From assembly GCF_900142675.1 (NCBI RefSeq), contig NZ_FRBS01000001.1, forward strand, positions 310,001 to 374,000: 64,000 nucleotides of DNA, read 5' to 3'. This DNA is from Shouchella rhizosphaerae (GTDB taxonomy: Bacteria > Bacillota > Bacilli > Bacillales > Bacillaceae_D). The position numbers and the translations under genes were made by a program. Shown here piece after piece: positions 26,884 through 36,841 of this stretch. Position 1 is the stretch's first letter. Each line of letters begins with the position of its first letter. The notes under the pieces were generated by a model, which worked only from the letters and a program-made list of their open reading frames with translations, had not been told where the DNA came from and did not search any database.

Positions 26884-27432
26884 AAGGCACCTCCTTGTCT
26901 ACGTCTAGTATACGCGATTCGCCTAAAAATGAAAAGGCTGTCTGAAAGCGTCTATAAAAAGCACCATTTCCTTTTTACATGCATACAATGCCATAGACGA
27001 TAGGGTTGCCCGCATGCTATTAGAATACCTAGGGTTCTTGGCGGCATGCGTTCATTATAGATTAACTAGCAAAGAGGGAGGCGGAATGGCCTGCCTCTTG
27101 CTTTATGGGCAATAAAGGCTATCCAGGTCGCTTAAAGAGGGGCTTCTTGGGTGATCGCCCCTTTGCGAAAGAGACCAAGCGAACCCTCTTGTTCCAAGAG
27201 TTATCTTTTATTAGGCAATGGCTAATAAGCGAATCCCGTTGTTCAAGAGCTACTTTATCAAGCATTTGTCGATAAAAACTTCGGGCAATTGGCTTTCCCT
27301 TTACTATCGACAAATAACCCGTTCATCGCAACCGATATTATCCGTTAGGCTATGCTACGAAGAGGGAGATTTCTTTCGGAAATATGTTAAAATAAACATG
27401 AACAGGTCAGGAATATAGGGGATAGGTTGGAT
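26884..27432. other. 549-base intergenic region with several hairpins
   Basis: No convincing gene is present between yqzM and holA. I see three potential hairpins: CGCATGC arms at 27011-27017 and 27044-27050 around a CCTAGG core; a 10-of-11-bp stem at 27072-27099; and GGGGC/GCCCC arms near 27137-27162. A 9-bp inverted repeat (TTTGTCGAT with ATCGACAAA) also spans 27265-27314. These could belong to a small RNA or to decayed sequence; I cannot decide. Confidence 0.4.
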
Positions 27433-28455
27433 ATGAGCATCATTACGGAAATGAAGCAATTGTCGAGTGAGACAATGGCACCGGTATACTTTTTGTATGG
27501 GACAGAACGTTATTTAATCGAGCAATTTTTACAAAAAGCAAGCGAAGCATTATTTGCAGGGGAAGAAGGCGAAATGAATGATATTCGCTTACGCTTACAA
27601 GATACGCCGTTAGGGGAAGTGGTGGAGGAAGCGGAGACTGTTCCGTTTTTCTCAAAGCGGAAACTTGTTGTGATCCAAGACTTTTATTTGGCAACGAGCC
27701 AGAAAGTAGCGACAAAACTGGAGCATGACATTCCCGCGCTGGAAGCCTATCTCGACTCGCCTGCACAAGAAACCGTGCTTGTCGTTGTCGCGCCGTATGA
27801 AAAATTAGATGAACGCAAGAAAATCACCAAAAAATTAAAAAAACAAACGAGCGCTATCGATGTGAATCCATTTGATGAAAAGGAAACATTTGCGTGGATG
27901 GAGGCGATTGCTAAACAGGAGGGCGTTGCGATCGAGCAAGACGCGAAGCAATTGCTGTATAAGCGTACAGGCCCTAACTTGATGTTGTTGCACCGTGAAT
28001 TGGAGAAGTGCATGTTGTATAGCAAAGACGGGGACCCAGTCACAGCAAGCATTGTCGACGAACTCGTTGCTGAGACAGTGGAACAAAGTGTATTTACTGT
28101 TATTGACTACACGGCGAAAGGCCGTGCTGGTGACGCGGTCCGGCTTTACCACCAGCTGTTGCGGCAAAAAGAAGAGCCGCTAGCCATACTGGCGTTGTTG
28201 ACGCGGCAATTTCGGCAATTTTTCCAGGTGAAAACGAGGCTAGCCAAAGGGTACACGCAAAAAGAGATGGCATCACAGCTTAAATTGCATCCTTATGTAG
28301 TAAAGCTCGCCATGCAGCAAGTCAAAGCGTTAACGACCAAGCAATTAAGACAAGCCCTTATCGTTTGCGAAGAAACTGACTATGCCATTAAGACAGGGCA
28401 GGCCGATAAAGAGTTGGCCGTCGAGCTGTTGCTGCTGCGATTGGCAAGCACGTAA
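27433..28455 (+). CDS. holA: DNA polymerase III delta subunit
   Basis: The clamp-loader subunit that opens the beta clamp, 340 residues. The N-terminal region APVYFLYGTERYLIEQF matches the family's degenerate P-loop area. The middle has FFSKRKLVVIQD, and the C-terminal collar includes LAILALLTRQFRQF. I chose ATG 27433, with AGGGGATAGG upstream; the in-frame TTG 27427 abuts that site. It lies in the comEC-holA-rpsT order of Bacillus. Confidence 0.93.
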   Translation: MSIITEMKQLSSETMAPVYFLYGTERYLIEQFLQKASEALFAGEEGEMNDIRLRLQDTPLGEVVEEAETVPFFSKRKLVVIQDFYLATSQKVATKLEHDIPALEAYLDSPAQETVLVVVAPYEKLDERKKITKKLKKQTSAIDVNPFDEKETFAWMEAIAKQEGVAIEQDAKQLLYKRTGPNLMLLHRELEKCMLYSKDGDPVTASIVDELVAETVEQSVFTVIDYTAKGRAGDAVRLYHQLLRQKEEPLAILALLTRQFRQFFQVKTRLAKGYTQKEMASQLKLHPYVVKLAMQQVKALTTKQLRQALIVCEETDYAIKTGQADKELAVELLLLRLAST

Positions 28456-28488
28456 AAAGCCTAAGACTAGCGTCTAAGGCTTTTTGTT
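28452..28488. terminator. Terminator after holA
   Basis: The hairpin AAAAAGCCT(T)AGAC-type arms around CTAGCG is followed by TTTTTGTTTTT, directly after the holA stop. Confidence 0.8.
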
Positions 28489-28496
28489 TTTGCCAT

Positions 28497-28527
28497 AAAA
28501 AAAGATCACGGGGCAATGCCCGAGATC
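28497..28527 (-). terminator. Terminator of rpsT
   Basis: On the minus strand, GATC-GGGC/GCCC-GATC arms are followed by seven T residues, 12 bases beyond the rpsT stop. Confidence 0.8.
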
Positions 28528-28539
28528 TAGCAAGTCTTA

Positions 28540-28806
28540 TTAAGCAGACAATCCGTTCAATTTTTTCGCTAGGCGCGACTTTTGACGGGATGCAGCGTTT
28601 TTATGGATAAGACCTTTTGTAGCGGCTTTATCAAGCTTTTTCGATGCTTCAACAAACGCAGCTTGCGCTTTTTCTACATCCCCATTTGCTGCAGCAGTTT
28701 CAAAATGTTTCACTGCTGTGCGGAGCGCTGATTTTTGCGCAGCATTTTGTGCGCGGCGTTTTTCGTTTGTTTTCACACGTTTGATCGCAGATTTAATATT
28801 TGGCAT
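28540..28806 (-). CDS. rpsT: 30S ribosomal protein S20
   Basis: An 88-residue basic protein beginning [20 protein letters not shown], with the conserved C-terminal [20 protein letters not shown]. It binds 16S rRNA early in 30S assembly. It is transcribed opposite to its neighbours holA and gpr, as in B. subtilis, with its own promoter and terminator. Confidence 0.97.
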   Translation of the reverse strand: MPNIKSAIKRVKTNEKRRAQNAAQKSALRTAVKHFETAAANGDVEKAQAAFVEASKKLDKAATKGLIHKNAASRQKSRLAKKLNGLSA

Positions 28807-28876
28807 TTATTTCACCTCCAACTTAAATGGCTTATTCCACTTATAGCCATCATTAAGCGCTAGTACAACAATCTGC

Positions 28877-28905
28877 ATTTTATCAAAACTAGAAGCCCAT
28901 TGCAA
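28877..28905 (-). promoter_or_regulatory. Sigma-A promoter of rpsT
   Basis: On the minus strand, TTGCAA (28900-28905) and TAAAAT (28877-28882) are spaced by 17 bp, about 70 bases upstream of the S20 start. Confidence 0.65.
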
Positions 28906-29001
28906 TACAAACGAGGGAAACAGCTTGCAAAAGGGGCGAATGTTTTTTCGCGCGTGAGAGACAATACAAGTAGTCCACTGATAAAAAGGAGGCGGTTTTG
29001 G

Positions 29002-30120
29002 ATGCCTGATTTAAATATGGAACCATTTCAAATTAGAACGGATTTAGCGCTTGAAGCACATGAAATGGCGGTTGAAGAACAACGTGAAAAAGCCGGTCAA
29101 GAAAGTTCAAGTGCGGTAACGGACGTAGTGGTAAAAGAGGAAACGGTGGAAGGCGTTAAAATTACTACTGTAGAAATCGGGGAGGAAGGCGCGAAACGGT
29201 TAAATAAACGTGCTGGTCATTACTTAACGTTTGAAGCGCAAGGAATAAGGAAAAAAGACACGGCCCTCCAAGACAATATCGAACGCGTCTTTGCAAAAGA
29301 GTTTGCTGCTTTTTTACGCAATAAAGGAATTAAAGACTCGGACACTTGTTTAGTTGTTGGATTGGGCAATTGGAATGTGACGCCTGATGCGCTAGGGCCA
29401 TTGGCGGTGGAAGAATTACTGGTTACTAGGCATTTGTTTCAATTGGCTCCCGAAGAAATAGAGGAGGGCTACCGACCAGTAAGTGCATTGACACCAGGCG
29501 TGATGGGGACGACTGGGATTGAAACAAGCGACATTGTTTTCGGCGTTATTGAAAAAACAAAACCGGACTTTGTCGTTGTCATTGACGCTCTTGCTTCTCG
29601 TTCCATTGAGCGGGTAAATACGACCATTCAAGTTGCAGATACAGGCATCCATCCAGGGAGTGGCGTCGGCAACAACCGCAAAGCAATGAACGAAGAAACA
29701 CTAGGCATTCCTGTTATTGCAATCGGTATTCCTACGGTTGTAGACGCTGTGACGATTACGTCGGATGCGATTGATTATGTGATGAAACATTTGGGCAAAG
29801 AAATGCGTGAAGGCAACAAGCCGTCAAAAAGGTTAGCGCCAGCTGGGATGATGTTTGGCGAAAAGCGGCAACTAACCGATGAAGATTTGCCTGATGAAAA
29901 GGGCAGACAAGCCATTATGGGGATGGTCGGAGGGCTTGAAGGCCCTGAAAAGCGGCAATTGATCCAAGAAGTGCTCGCCCCTCTTGGCCATAACTTAATG
30001 GTAACACCAAAAGAAATAGACGTCTTTATTGAAGACATGGCCCATGTGGTAGCTGGCGGGCTAAATGCAGCTTTGCATGGCCAAGTCGATCAAAAAAACG
30101 TCGGCGCTTATACTCATTAA
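29002..30120 (+). CDS. gpr: Germination protease (spore protease)
   Basis: A 372-residue aspartic-type protease that degrades small acid-soluble spore proteins during germination. It is made as a zymogen in the forespore. The N-terminal [11 protein letters not shown] matches the autoprocessing site, which resembles the SASP cleavage sequence, so the propeptide would be about 13 residues. The body has [16 protein letters not shown] and [17 protein letters not shown] 29002 follows AAAAAGGAGGCGG. A loosely matched forespore-type promoter (GAATG, then CAATACAAG) lies near 28939-28970 but is uncertain. Confidence 0.95.
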   Translation: MPDLNMEPFQIRTDLALEAHEMAVEEQREKAGQESSSAVTDVVVKEETVEGVKITTVEIGEEGAKRLNKRAGHYLTFEAQGIRKKDTALQDNIERVFAKEFAAFLRNKGIKDSDTCLVVGLGNWNVTPDALGPLAVEELLVTRHLFQLAPEEIEEGYRPVSALTPGVMGTTGIETSDIVFGVIEKTKPDFVVVIDALASRSIERVNTTIQVADTGIHPGSGVGNNRKAMNEETLGIPVIAIGIPTVVDAVTITSDAIDYVMKHLGKEMREGNKPSKRLAPAGMMFGEKRQLTDEDLPDEKGRQAIMGMVGGLEGPEKRQLIQEVLAPLGHNLMVTPKEIDVFIEDMAHVVAGGLNAALHGQVDQKNVGAYTH

Positions 30121-30124
30121 TAAA

Positions 30125-30154
30125 AGAAAGCAGGCACTCGCCTGCTTTCTTTTC
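30125..30154 (+). terminator. Terminator after gpr
   Basis: The stem AGAAAGCAGGC with GCCTGCTTTCT has a 4-base loop and is followed by TTTC. Confidence 0.85.
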
Positions 30155-30218
30155 TGTTCTATGGCCTCTCCTTGATACATAAGATGGAAGGACAAGCACA
30201 ACAGGGAGGTCGTCAAAT

Positions 30219-31397
30219 ATGAAACAAGGCCAATCACATTCGCGCTTTATGCGTATTGCAGCTAGCTTGGTCATTACGTTGATGGCGGTCTTTCTTTGCA
30301 CGAGTGTATTGGTGTCATCGGGGCCAAGCAAAACATTCTCTTCCCGTGCGCTGGCAAATTGGACAACCACGTTAAGCGGGGGACATTTCCTAAAGTTGAT
30401 GGGCACAGAAAACCGCGTTTTTACGGAAGCGTTGCCTGACGAAGAAAGGGAGTCGTTTTCGTTAGGCTCGTTGTTTTTTGCGATTACGACAAGCATTAAC
30501 CCAGATGATCCAAGGAGCCTGCTTGGTCGTGAGCTTCCTGGTTTTTCATTGTTTGACACGACCATTCATATTGCCGGTGAAGGCACTGATTATACAAGTT
30601 TGCCTGTTGAATCATCGCCGCCGGACGATTTGCTCGCCAGTGAACAGAAAGCAAAACAAGAGGCGCTTGACCGTAAAAAGGCGGAAGAGGAAGCAGCCAA
30701 GAAAAAAGAAGCGGAGCAAGCAAACAAAGCGGACGAAGACAAAGTGGTCGATGTGTACATTGGCACAACGCATACGTATGAATCATTCTTTCCTGAATTG
30801 GAGATGGAGGATACAGAAAACGCCAATAAAGCGACGCACAAGGAGATCAATATGACAATGGTAGCGGATCGCTTAAAGCAAGCGTTGGAACAACATGGCA
30901 TTTACGCCCAAGTAGAGGAGCGCGATGTCCAGGCAACGTTAGTGGAACGTGGATTAGGATATGAGGCTTCTTATGACGTTTCTCGTGAATTTATTAAGTC
31001 AGCGAAAGCTGACAACGACGACTTAATGTATTTCTTTGACTTGCACAGGGATTCGATCCGGAGAGATAAAACAACAGTGACGATCAATGGCGAAACATTT
31101 GCGCGTCCATTCTTTGTAGTCGGTCAAAACTACGCTGATTTTGAATCGAATTTGCAAATTGCAAATGAGCTTCATAAAAAGCTAGAGGAAATTTACCCGT
31201 CATTAAGCCGAGGCGTCTTTAAAAAGAGTGGAGCAAGTACAAACGGGCGGTTTAACCAAGATTTGTTTGCCAATTCGATTTTGCTTGAAGTTGGTGGTGT
31301 CGATAACTCGCTTGAAGAAGCGTACCGTTCAATCGATGCGTTTGCTGAAGTGTTCGCAGATTACTACTATAACGAGAAAGAAGGGGAGAACGAATGA
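30219..31397 (+). CDS. spoIIP: Stage II sporulation protein P (peptidoglycan hydrolase)
   Basis: A 392-residue membrane-anchored amidase/endopeptidase that, with SpoIID and SpoIIM, drives engulfment. The N-terminal span is about residues 10-32. A charged, lysine/glutamate-rich linker (about residues 140-175) precedes the catalytic domain. That domain starts at VYIGTTHTYESFFPE, with the conserved His and Glu, and continues with YFFDLHRDSIRRDKTT and ILLEVGGVDNSLEEA. The HTH.ES core is kept, but the preceding residues differ from the common IYHTH form. The stop overlaps yqxA as ATGA. Confidence 0.93.
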   Translation: MKQGQSHSRFMRIAASLVITLMAVFLCTSVLVSSGPSKTFSSRALANWTTTLSGGHFLKLMGTENRVFTEALPDEERESFSLGSLFFAITTSINPDDPRSLLGRELPGFSLFDTTIHIAGEGTDYTSLPVESSPPDDLLASEQKAKQEALDRKKAEEEAAKKKEAEQANKADEDKVVDVYIGTTHTYESFFPELEMEDTENANKATHKEINMTMVADRLKQALEQHGIYAQVEERDVQATLVERGLGYEASYDVSREFIKSAKADNDDLMYFFDLHRDSIRRDKTTVTINGETFARPFFVVGQNYADFESNLQIANELHKKLEEIYPSLSRGVFKKSGASTNGRFNQDLFANSILLEVGGVDNSLEEAYRSIDAFAEVFADYYYNEKEGENE

Positions 31398-31741
31398 AGC
31401 GCTTGGGGAAATTCGGGGTGTTGCTTATTGTGTGTATGCTGTTTGGCATGATGCTCGGAGTCCAGCTTATGAGCGAACACGCCGGCTTAAGCGAAACCAA
31501 ACCACTTGAGTTGAACAAGGAAGAGCCTGTGAGGGAAATTTCGGCCACTCCTCCTACACCTACAGTAGCAGACGCAGAATTTGCAGGCACGACGAACTTT
31601 TTTTCTGAATTGGGATTAACACTTGCAAGTGGAGCTGAGTCTGCGGCGAGAAGCGGTTTAGAGGGGCTGATGACAGCAGTACGTAATGGAATCAATAAAG
31701 AAAGCGAACGCCATGACGAATCCGCTGAAAGCTCTTATTGA
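31394..31741 (+). CDS. yqxA: YqxA family (DUF3679) protein
   Basis: A 115-residue protein with one N-terminal membrane span ([20 protein letters not shown]), then an extracytoplasmic linker rich in P, T and E and a C-terminal helix. It corresponds to yqxA, found between spoIIP and lepA in B. subtilis; the function is unknown. It is translationally coupled to spoIIP. Confidence 0.85.
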   Translation: MKRLGKFGVLLIVCMLFGMMLGVQLMSEHAGLSETKPLELNKEEPVREISATPPTPTVADAEFAGTTNFFSELGLTLASGAESAARSGLEGLMTAVRNGINKESERHDESAESSY

Positions 31742-31811
31742 AGCGCCGCCATTGGCTTGCTATAATAAGGGGCAGTGTACATGTACGCATTTTAGGGGTG
31801 AGTCAAGAAAA

Positions 31812-33635
31812 ATGAACAACGACCAACGACTTGAGCGGCAGTCGAGAATCCGAAACTTCTCGATTATCGCCCATATTGACCACGGGAAATCAACATTGGC
31901 AGACCGCATCCTTGAAAGGACCGGGGCATTGACTGACCGTGAAATGAAAGAACAAGCGCTTGATGCAATGGACTTGGAACGCGAGCGTGGCATAACGATT
32001 AAGCTGAACGCAGTCCAATTGAAATACAAAGCCAAAGACGGAAACGAGTATATTTTTCATTTAATTGATACGCCAGGACATGTCGATTTTACTTATGAAG
32101 TGTCCCGCAGCCTCGCTGCTTGTGAAGGGGCGCTTCTTATCGTTGATAGCGCCCAAGGAATTGAGGCGCAAACGCTCGCCAACGTTTACTTGGCATTAGA
32201 CAATGACTTGGAAATTTTGCCTGTTATTAATAAAATCGACTTGCCAAGCGCAGAGCCAGAACGTGTGAAAAAAGAAGTGGAAGACGTCATTGGCCTTGAT
32301 GCTTCCGATGCTGTATTGGCTTCTGCCAAAAATGGCATCGGCATTGAAGACATTTTGGAACAGGTCGTTGAGAAAGTGCCTGCCCCTGCTGGCGATCCAA
32401 CAGCACCGCTTAAAGCGTTAATATTTGACTCGCTCTATGATCCATACCGTGGCGTCATTGCTTATATCCGTATCGTCGAGGGCACTGTTCGCCCTGGTGA
32501 AAAAATTAGGATGATGCAAACAGGGAAGGAATTTGAAGTGAATGAAGTTGGCGTATTTACGCCAAAAGCAGTCAAATGCGAAGAATTAACTGTAGGTGAT
32601 GTAGGCTTTTTAACAGCAGCGATCAAAAATGTCAGCGACTCTCGTGTCGGCGACACGATAACAAGCGCCGTCAATCCAGCACAAGAGGCATTGCCTGGCT
32701 ATCGGCGGATGAATCCAATGGTCTATTGCGGCCTTTATCCGATCGATACAAATGATTACAACGATCTACGCGAGGCATTGGAGCGCCTCGAGCTGAATGA
32801 TGCTTCTCTCCAGTATGAACCAGAAACGTCACAAGCACTTGGTTTTGGCTTCCGCTGCGGCTTTTTAGGATTGCTTCACATGGAAATTATTCAGGAGCGG
32901 ATTGAACGGGAATTTGGGATTTCCTTAATTACGACAGCGCCATCGGTTATTTACCATGTGACGCTTACAGACGGCAATACGATCCAAATTGACAACCCGA
33001 CAAATATGCCTGATCCCCAAAAAATGGACCATGTCGAAGAGCCGTATGTCAAATCGACTGTGATGGTGCCTAATGACTATGTTGGTGCAGTCATGGAGCT
33101 TTGCCAAAGCAAGCGCGGCATTTTTGTGGACATGCAGTATTTAGATGAAAACCGCGTACAAATCATTTATGAGATCCCTTTATCGGAAATTGTCTACGAT
33201 TTCTTTGATCAATTGAAATCGAATACGAAAGGGTATGCCTCTTTTGATTATGAACTAATCGGCTACAGGCAATCAAAATTAGTAAAAATGGACATTTTAT
33301 TGAACGGCGAGAAAGTTGACGCTCTGTCCGTCATTGTCCACCGCGATTCGGCATATGAACGGGGGAAAGTGATCGTTGAAAAACTGAAAGAGTTAATTCC
33401 GCGCCAGCAATTTGAAGTGCCTGTCCAAGCAAGTATTGGCACAAAAATTATCGCTCGTTCGACGATCAAAGCAATCCGCAAAAATGTGTTAGCTAAATGT
33501 TATGGCGGCGACATTTCCCGTAAACGAAAGCTTCTTGAGAAGCAAAAAGAAGGCAAGAAGCGAATGAAAGCAGTTGGAAACGTCGAGATTCCACAGGAAG
33601 CTTTTATGGCTGTACTGCGCATGGACGACAAGTAA
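31812..33635 (+). CDS. lepA: Elongation factor 4 (LepA)
   Basis: A 607-residue translational GTPase. Motifs include G1 AHIDHGKST, switch RERGITIK, G3 DTPGHVDF and G4 NKIDLPSA, and the LepA-specific C-terminal domain ends [14 protein letters not shown]. It is implicated in ribosome back-translocation or 30S maturation. ATG 31812 follows AGGGGTGAG; the frame is open further upstream, but those codons overlap yqxA and have no ribosome site. Confidence 0.96.
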   Translation: MNNDQRLERQSRIRNFSIIAHIDHGKSTLADRILERTGALTDREMKEQALDAMDLERERGITIKLNAVQLKYKAKDGNEYIFHLIDTPGHVDFTYEVSRSLAACEGALLIVDSAQGIEAQTLANVYLALDNDLEILPVINKIDLPSAEPERVKKEVEDVIGLDASDAVLASAKNGIGIEDILEQVVEKVPAPAGDPTAPLKALIFDSLYDPYRGVIAYIRIVEGTVRPGEKIRMMQTGKEFEVNEVGVFTPKAVKCEELTVGDVGFLTAAIKNVSDSRVGDTITSAVNPAQEALPGYRRMNPMVYCGLYPIDTNDYNDLREALERLELNDASLQYEPETSQALGFGFRCGFLGLLHMEIIQERIEREFGISLITTAPSVIYHVTLTDGNTIQIDNPTNMPDPQKMDHVEEPYVKSTVMVPNDYVGAVMELCQSKRGIFVDMQYLDENRVQIIYEIPLSEIVYDFFDQLKSNTKGYASFDYELIGYRQSKLVKMDILLNGEKVDALSVIVHRDSAYERGKVIVEKLKELIPRQQFEVPVQASIGTKIIARSTIKAIRKNVLAKCYGGDISRKRKLLEKQKEGKKRMKAVGNVEIPQEAFMAVLRMDDK

Positions 33636-33687
33636 GCAATACTTGTGCATGATGCCCTTATAGAATTGCCCGCTTCCAGCCGTAAAA

Positions 33688-33751
33688 GAGCCGACCTCTA
33701 AATGAAAATACGTAGAGGCCACCTTCTGTATTTAGGAGGTCGGCTTTTTTC
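33688..33751 (+). terminator. Long intrinsic terminator after lepA
   Basis: Outer arms GCCGACCTC and GAGGTCGGC plus further inner pairing (TAAAT/ATTTA, AATAC/GTATT) form a long hairpin followed by TTTTTT. Confidence 0.9.
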
Positions 33752-33853
33752 TGTCAAATCAATTCCTTTTGCTACAAATTTGCTGGGGCTGCTACGCCTC
33801 CTCCAGGGTAGGCTTGAGGAAAGGACACTTAAATGAGCAAGGAGGAGAGACGC

Positions 33854-35020
33854 GTGAGCCACTCGCTATATGTGCATATTCCATTTTGTGAACATATCTG
33901 TCATTATTGTGATTTTAATAAAGTATTTATTGAAAACCAGCCTGTGGATGCCTACATTGACGCTTTAATTGAAGAAATGAAACAAGCCCGTGCCCGTCGA
34001 AGAGATGGCCTAGTGAAAACGATTTATGTTGGTGGTGGCACGCCGACAGCGTTAACGGCTACACAACTAGAACGACTGTTTTCAGCGATAGAGAGCCTTT
34101 TCGATTTAAGCGGACTGGAAGAATGGACGGTTGAAGTGAACCCAGACAGCGCCGATGAAGATAAGCTCGGAGTTATGAAACGTTACGGTGTCAACCGCTT
34201 AAGCATAGGCGCGCAAACATTCAACCAAAAGCTGTTAGCGGATATTGGACGAACCCATTCGCCCGAAGGGGTGGAGCAGGCTGTTCGCAAGGCGCGTTCA
34301 TTAGGGTTTACCAATCTTTCTATTGATTTAATGCTCGGCTTGCCAAACCAATCAGTTGCCGACTTTGAACGCTCAGTCGATCGCGCTTTGTCCTTAGACG
34401 TAGAACATATTTCCGCTTATGCATTAAAAATTGAAAAACAAACTGTCTTTTATAACCGTTACAAAAAAGGGCAGCTCCACTTGCCCCCTGAAGACGATGA
34501 TGTAGCGATGTATGAGTTGCTTAAGAAAAAAACAGCCGCAGCTGGGCTTGACCAGTATGAAATTAGCAATTTCGGCAAACCTGGCTATGAGAGCAAACAT
34601 AATCTTGTCTATTGGCGCAATGAACCATATGCCGGTTTTGGCGCCGGTGCTTCTGGCTATGAAAATCAAGTGCGCTACCAAAATATCAATCCCGTTGCAA
34701 AATATATTGAAGCTGTGTGGGCTACTGGAGAGCCGCGGTTGCGGACCCATGTCGTCAGTCGGGCCGAGTGTTTAGAAGAGGCTGTTTTTTTAGGGCTTCG
34801 TATTCGTAGCGGTATAAATAAAGCTGATTTTTTTGCGCGTTATGGGCTAGACGTGGAGTCGCTGTTTGCCAAAGAAATCGCAGAAGGGAAACGAAAAGGG
34901 CTTCTAGAAGAAAATGACCACGTGATTCGTTTGACAGAAAATGGGTTGTTGCTTGGGAATGAAGCATTTGCATTGTTTGTGGCTGTTTTAGAAGACAGCG
35001 AGCTGCAAGGCGATCATTGA
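33854..35020 (+). CDS. hemW: Radical SAM heme chaperone HemW
   Basis: A 388-residue radical SAM protein of the HemN-like group. The cluster motif CEHICHYCDF (CxxxCxxC) and IYVGGGTPTAL are intact. Because it lacks the extended HemN N-terminus, heme transfer (HemW) is favoured over coproporphyrinogen oxidation. I chose GTG 33854 because AAGGAGGAG lies 7 bases upstream and the length then matches relatives. ATG 33833, with AGGAAAGG upstream, would add seven residues and is also possible. Confidence 0.9.
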   Translation: MSHSLYVHIPFCEHICHYCDFNKVFIENQPVDAYIDALIEEMKQARARRRDGLVKTIYVGGGTPTALTATQLERLFSAIESLFDLSGLEEWTVEVNPDSADEDKLGVMKRYGVNRLSIGAQTFNQKLLADIGRTHSPEGVEQAVRKARSLGFTNLSIDLMLGLPNQSVADFERSVDRALSLDVEHISAYALKIEKQTVFYNRYKKGQLHLPPEDDDVAMYELLKKKTAAAGLDQYEISNFGKPGYESKHNLVYWRNEPYAGFGAGASGYENQVRYQNINPVAKYIEAVWATGEPRLRTHVVSRAECLEEAVFLGLRIRSGINKADFFARYGLDVESLFAKEIAEGKRKGLLEENDHVIRLTENGLLLGNEAFALFVAVLEDSELQGDH

Positions 35021-35031
35021 GCGTTTTTTCA

Positions 35032-35060
35032 TTGACAAATGGACACCTGTTTGATAGTGT
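35032..35060 (+). promoter_or_regulatory. Sigma-A promoter of the hrcA heat-shock operon
   Basis: TTGACA (35032-35037) and TAGTGT (35055-35060) are spaced by 17 bp. The CIRCE operator follows directly, so HrcA would block the start region. Confidence 0.7.
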
Positions 35061-35070
35061 ATCAATAGTA

Positions 35071-35097
35071 TTAGCACTCGTTGCATTTGAGTGCTAA
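35071..35097. promoter_or_regulatory. CIRCE operator
   Basis: A perfect TTAGCACTC-N9-GAGTGCTAA inverted repeat, the binding site of HrcA. It lies between the promoter and the hrcA ribosome site, so HrcA represses its own operon until GroE titration by unfolded protein relieves it. Confidence 0.98.
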
Positions 35098-35111
35098 CAG
35101 GAGGTGCTGGG

Positions 35112-36140
35112 ATGTTAACGGAAAGACAACTGTTGGTGTTACATGCGATCGTTGACGACTATGTTCGCTCTGCTGAGCCGGTTGGTTCGCGCAGCATCTC
35201 GAAACGAGAGGATATCCCATACAGTCCAGCAACGATTCGGAACGAAATGGCTGATCTCGAAGAACTGGGATTTTTGGAAAAACCCCATAGTTCAGCTGGC
35301 CGTGTCCCCTCTCAACAAGGGTACCGGTACTATGTCGACCATTTATTGTCGCCGCACCGTTTGACTGTAGCTGAGCGAGCTGGCCTTTCCAGGCTGACAA
35401 CAGCCAGGCTCCAGGCAATGGAAGAGGTGTTCCAAGAATCGGCGCGGATTTTGTCAGAAATGACTAGCTATGTGTCGATTGTACTTGGCCCAGAATCGAT
35501 AAATGAACGTTTGCGCCATATACAAATCATCCCGATGAGCAACCAAAAGGCTGTTGTGATCCTTGTAAGCGAAAACGGGCATGTTGAAAACAGGCTTGTC
35601 CAAGTGGATGAAAATGTGACGCCTTCCGATTTAGAGCGGACGGTCAATTTGTTAAATGAGCGCCTTGTTGGCACGCCGTTGTCTTCTTTGCAACGGAAGT
35701 TGAATACAGAGCTTGCCCAACTTTTTAAAGCGCATATCAATAACTACGAACATATTCTCCATATGCTTCAGCAGTCAATGGTTCCTGCTTCAGGAGAGAA
35801 ACTATTCTTTTCAGGGAAAACCAATTTAATGGAACAGCCTGAATTTCAAGATGTTGAGAAAATGAGGCTTCTCTATAAAGCACTTGAAGAGGAAAATTTA
35901 TTGCAAAAGTGGCTGCGCGCACAACAAACAGATGGGCTCCATGTTTCGATTGGCCAAGAAAACGAACTGGAAGCGTTCGAGTCTTGCAGTGTCATTACAG
36001 CATCTTATGCCATTGACGGCCGCCATGTCGGGACGCTAGGCGTGATCGGACCGACAAGAATGGAATATAAGCGGATGATTAAAGTGGTTGACTCCTTGTC
36101 GAAAGACTTGACAAAACGGTTAACTGGTTTTGAACGTTAG
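35112..36140 (+). CDS. hrcA: Heat-inducible transcription repressor HrcA
   Basis: A 342-residue repressor of class I heat-shock genes. The N-terminal winged helix includes VGSRSISKR and YSPATIRNEMADLEELGFL. The central GAF-like domain follows, and the C-terminus has ASYAIDGRHVGTLGVIGPTRMEY. ATG 35112 has AGGAGGTG upstream; an earlier in-frame ATG overlaps the CIRCE and is unlikely. It heads hrcA-grpE-dnaK. Confidence 0.96.
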   Translation: MLTERQLLVLHAIVDDYVRSAEPVGSRSISKREDIPYSPATIRNEMADLEELGFLEKPHSSAGRVPSQQGYRYYVDHLLSPHRLTVAERAGLSRLTTARLQAMEEVFQESARILSEMTSYVSIVLGPESINERLRHIQIIPMSNQKAVVILVSENGHVENRLVQVDENVTPSDLERTVNLLNERLVGTPLSSLQRKLNTELAQLFKAHINNYEHILHMLQQSMVPASGEKLFFSGKTNLMEQPEFQDVEKMRLLYKALEEENLLQKWLRAQQTDGLHVSIGQENELEAFESCSVITASYAIDGRHVGTLGVIGPTRMEYKRMIKVVDSLSKDLTKRLTGFER

Positions 36141-36244
36141 TATTTCGTATACGCAGCAGTCCTCTGCTGCTATACATAGAAGGCGCGGGCAAATGTCCAA
36201 AGCCCGCAAGCTATAGACGATGATTTTACAGGAGGTGAACAAAC

Positions 36245-36823
36245 GTGGCAGAAGAGAAGAACGAGGAACTGCAAACAGAAGAAACAGAACAAACAAAAGA
36301 AGACGGCCACGGCGATTCCGCTGAGCAAGAAGAGACTGAAAACAATAGCGGAACTGAAGTTGAAGAACAAGAAGAGCCAGAGGTTCACCCTCTTGAAATA
36401 GAGCTAAATGAATTGAAAGACCGTCTCGCTCGCGTTCGTGCTGATTATGAAAATTTTCGCCGTCGCACAAAAGAGGAGAAAGAGGCGCAGGCAAAATACC
36501 GCGCCCAAGGCTTTATTGAAAAACTGCTCCCTGCGCTTGATAACTTCGAACGCGCTTTGTTGGTCGAACCTAAACATGAAGAAGCAAAGCAATTGCTCCA
36601 AGGAATGGAAATGGTGTACCGCCAAGTAGAAGAAGCATTAAAACAAGAAGGGGTAGAACCGATTCCTACAGAAGGTGAGCTGTTCGACCCACATCTCCAC
36701 CAAGCAGTGATGCAAGTGTCAGAGGAAGGCTATGAGCCGAACCAAATTGTTGAGGAACTTCAAAAAGGGTACAAACTAAAAGACCGAGTGATTCGACACT
36801 CAATGGTGAAAGTAAATCAATAG
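36245..36823 (+). CDS. grpE: Nucleotide exchange factor GrpE
   Basis: A 192-residue co-chaperone that releases ADP from DnaK. A long acidic, disordered N-terminus (about residues 1-50, rich in E, Q and T) precedes the coiled-coil helices ([18 protein letters not shown]) and the beta domain ([18 protein letters not shown]). The GTG start follows AGGAGGTG. Confidence 0.96.
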
Positions 36824-36841
36824 GACTTGGAGGAACGACGC

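Noticed and set aside
27119-27313. Minus-strand 64-codon ORF between yqzM and holA
   Set aside because: It starts with TTG without a ribosome site, has no recognisable domain, and overlaps several hairpins.
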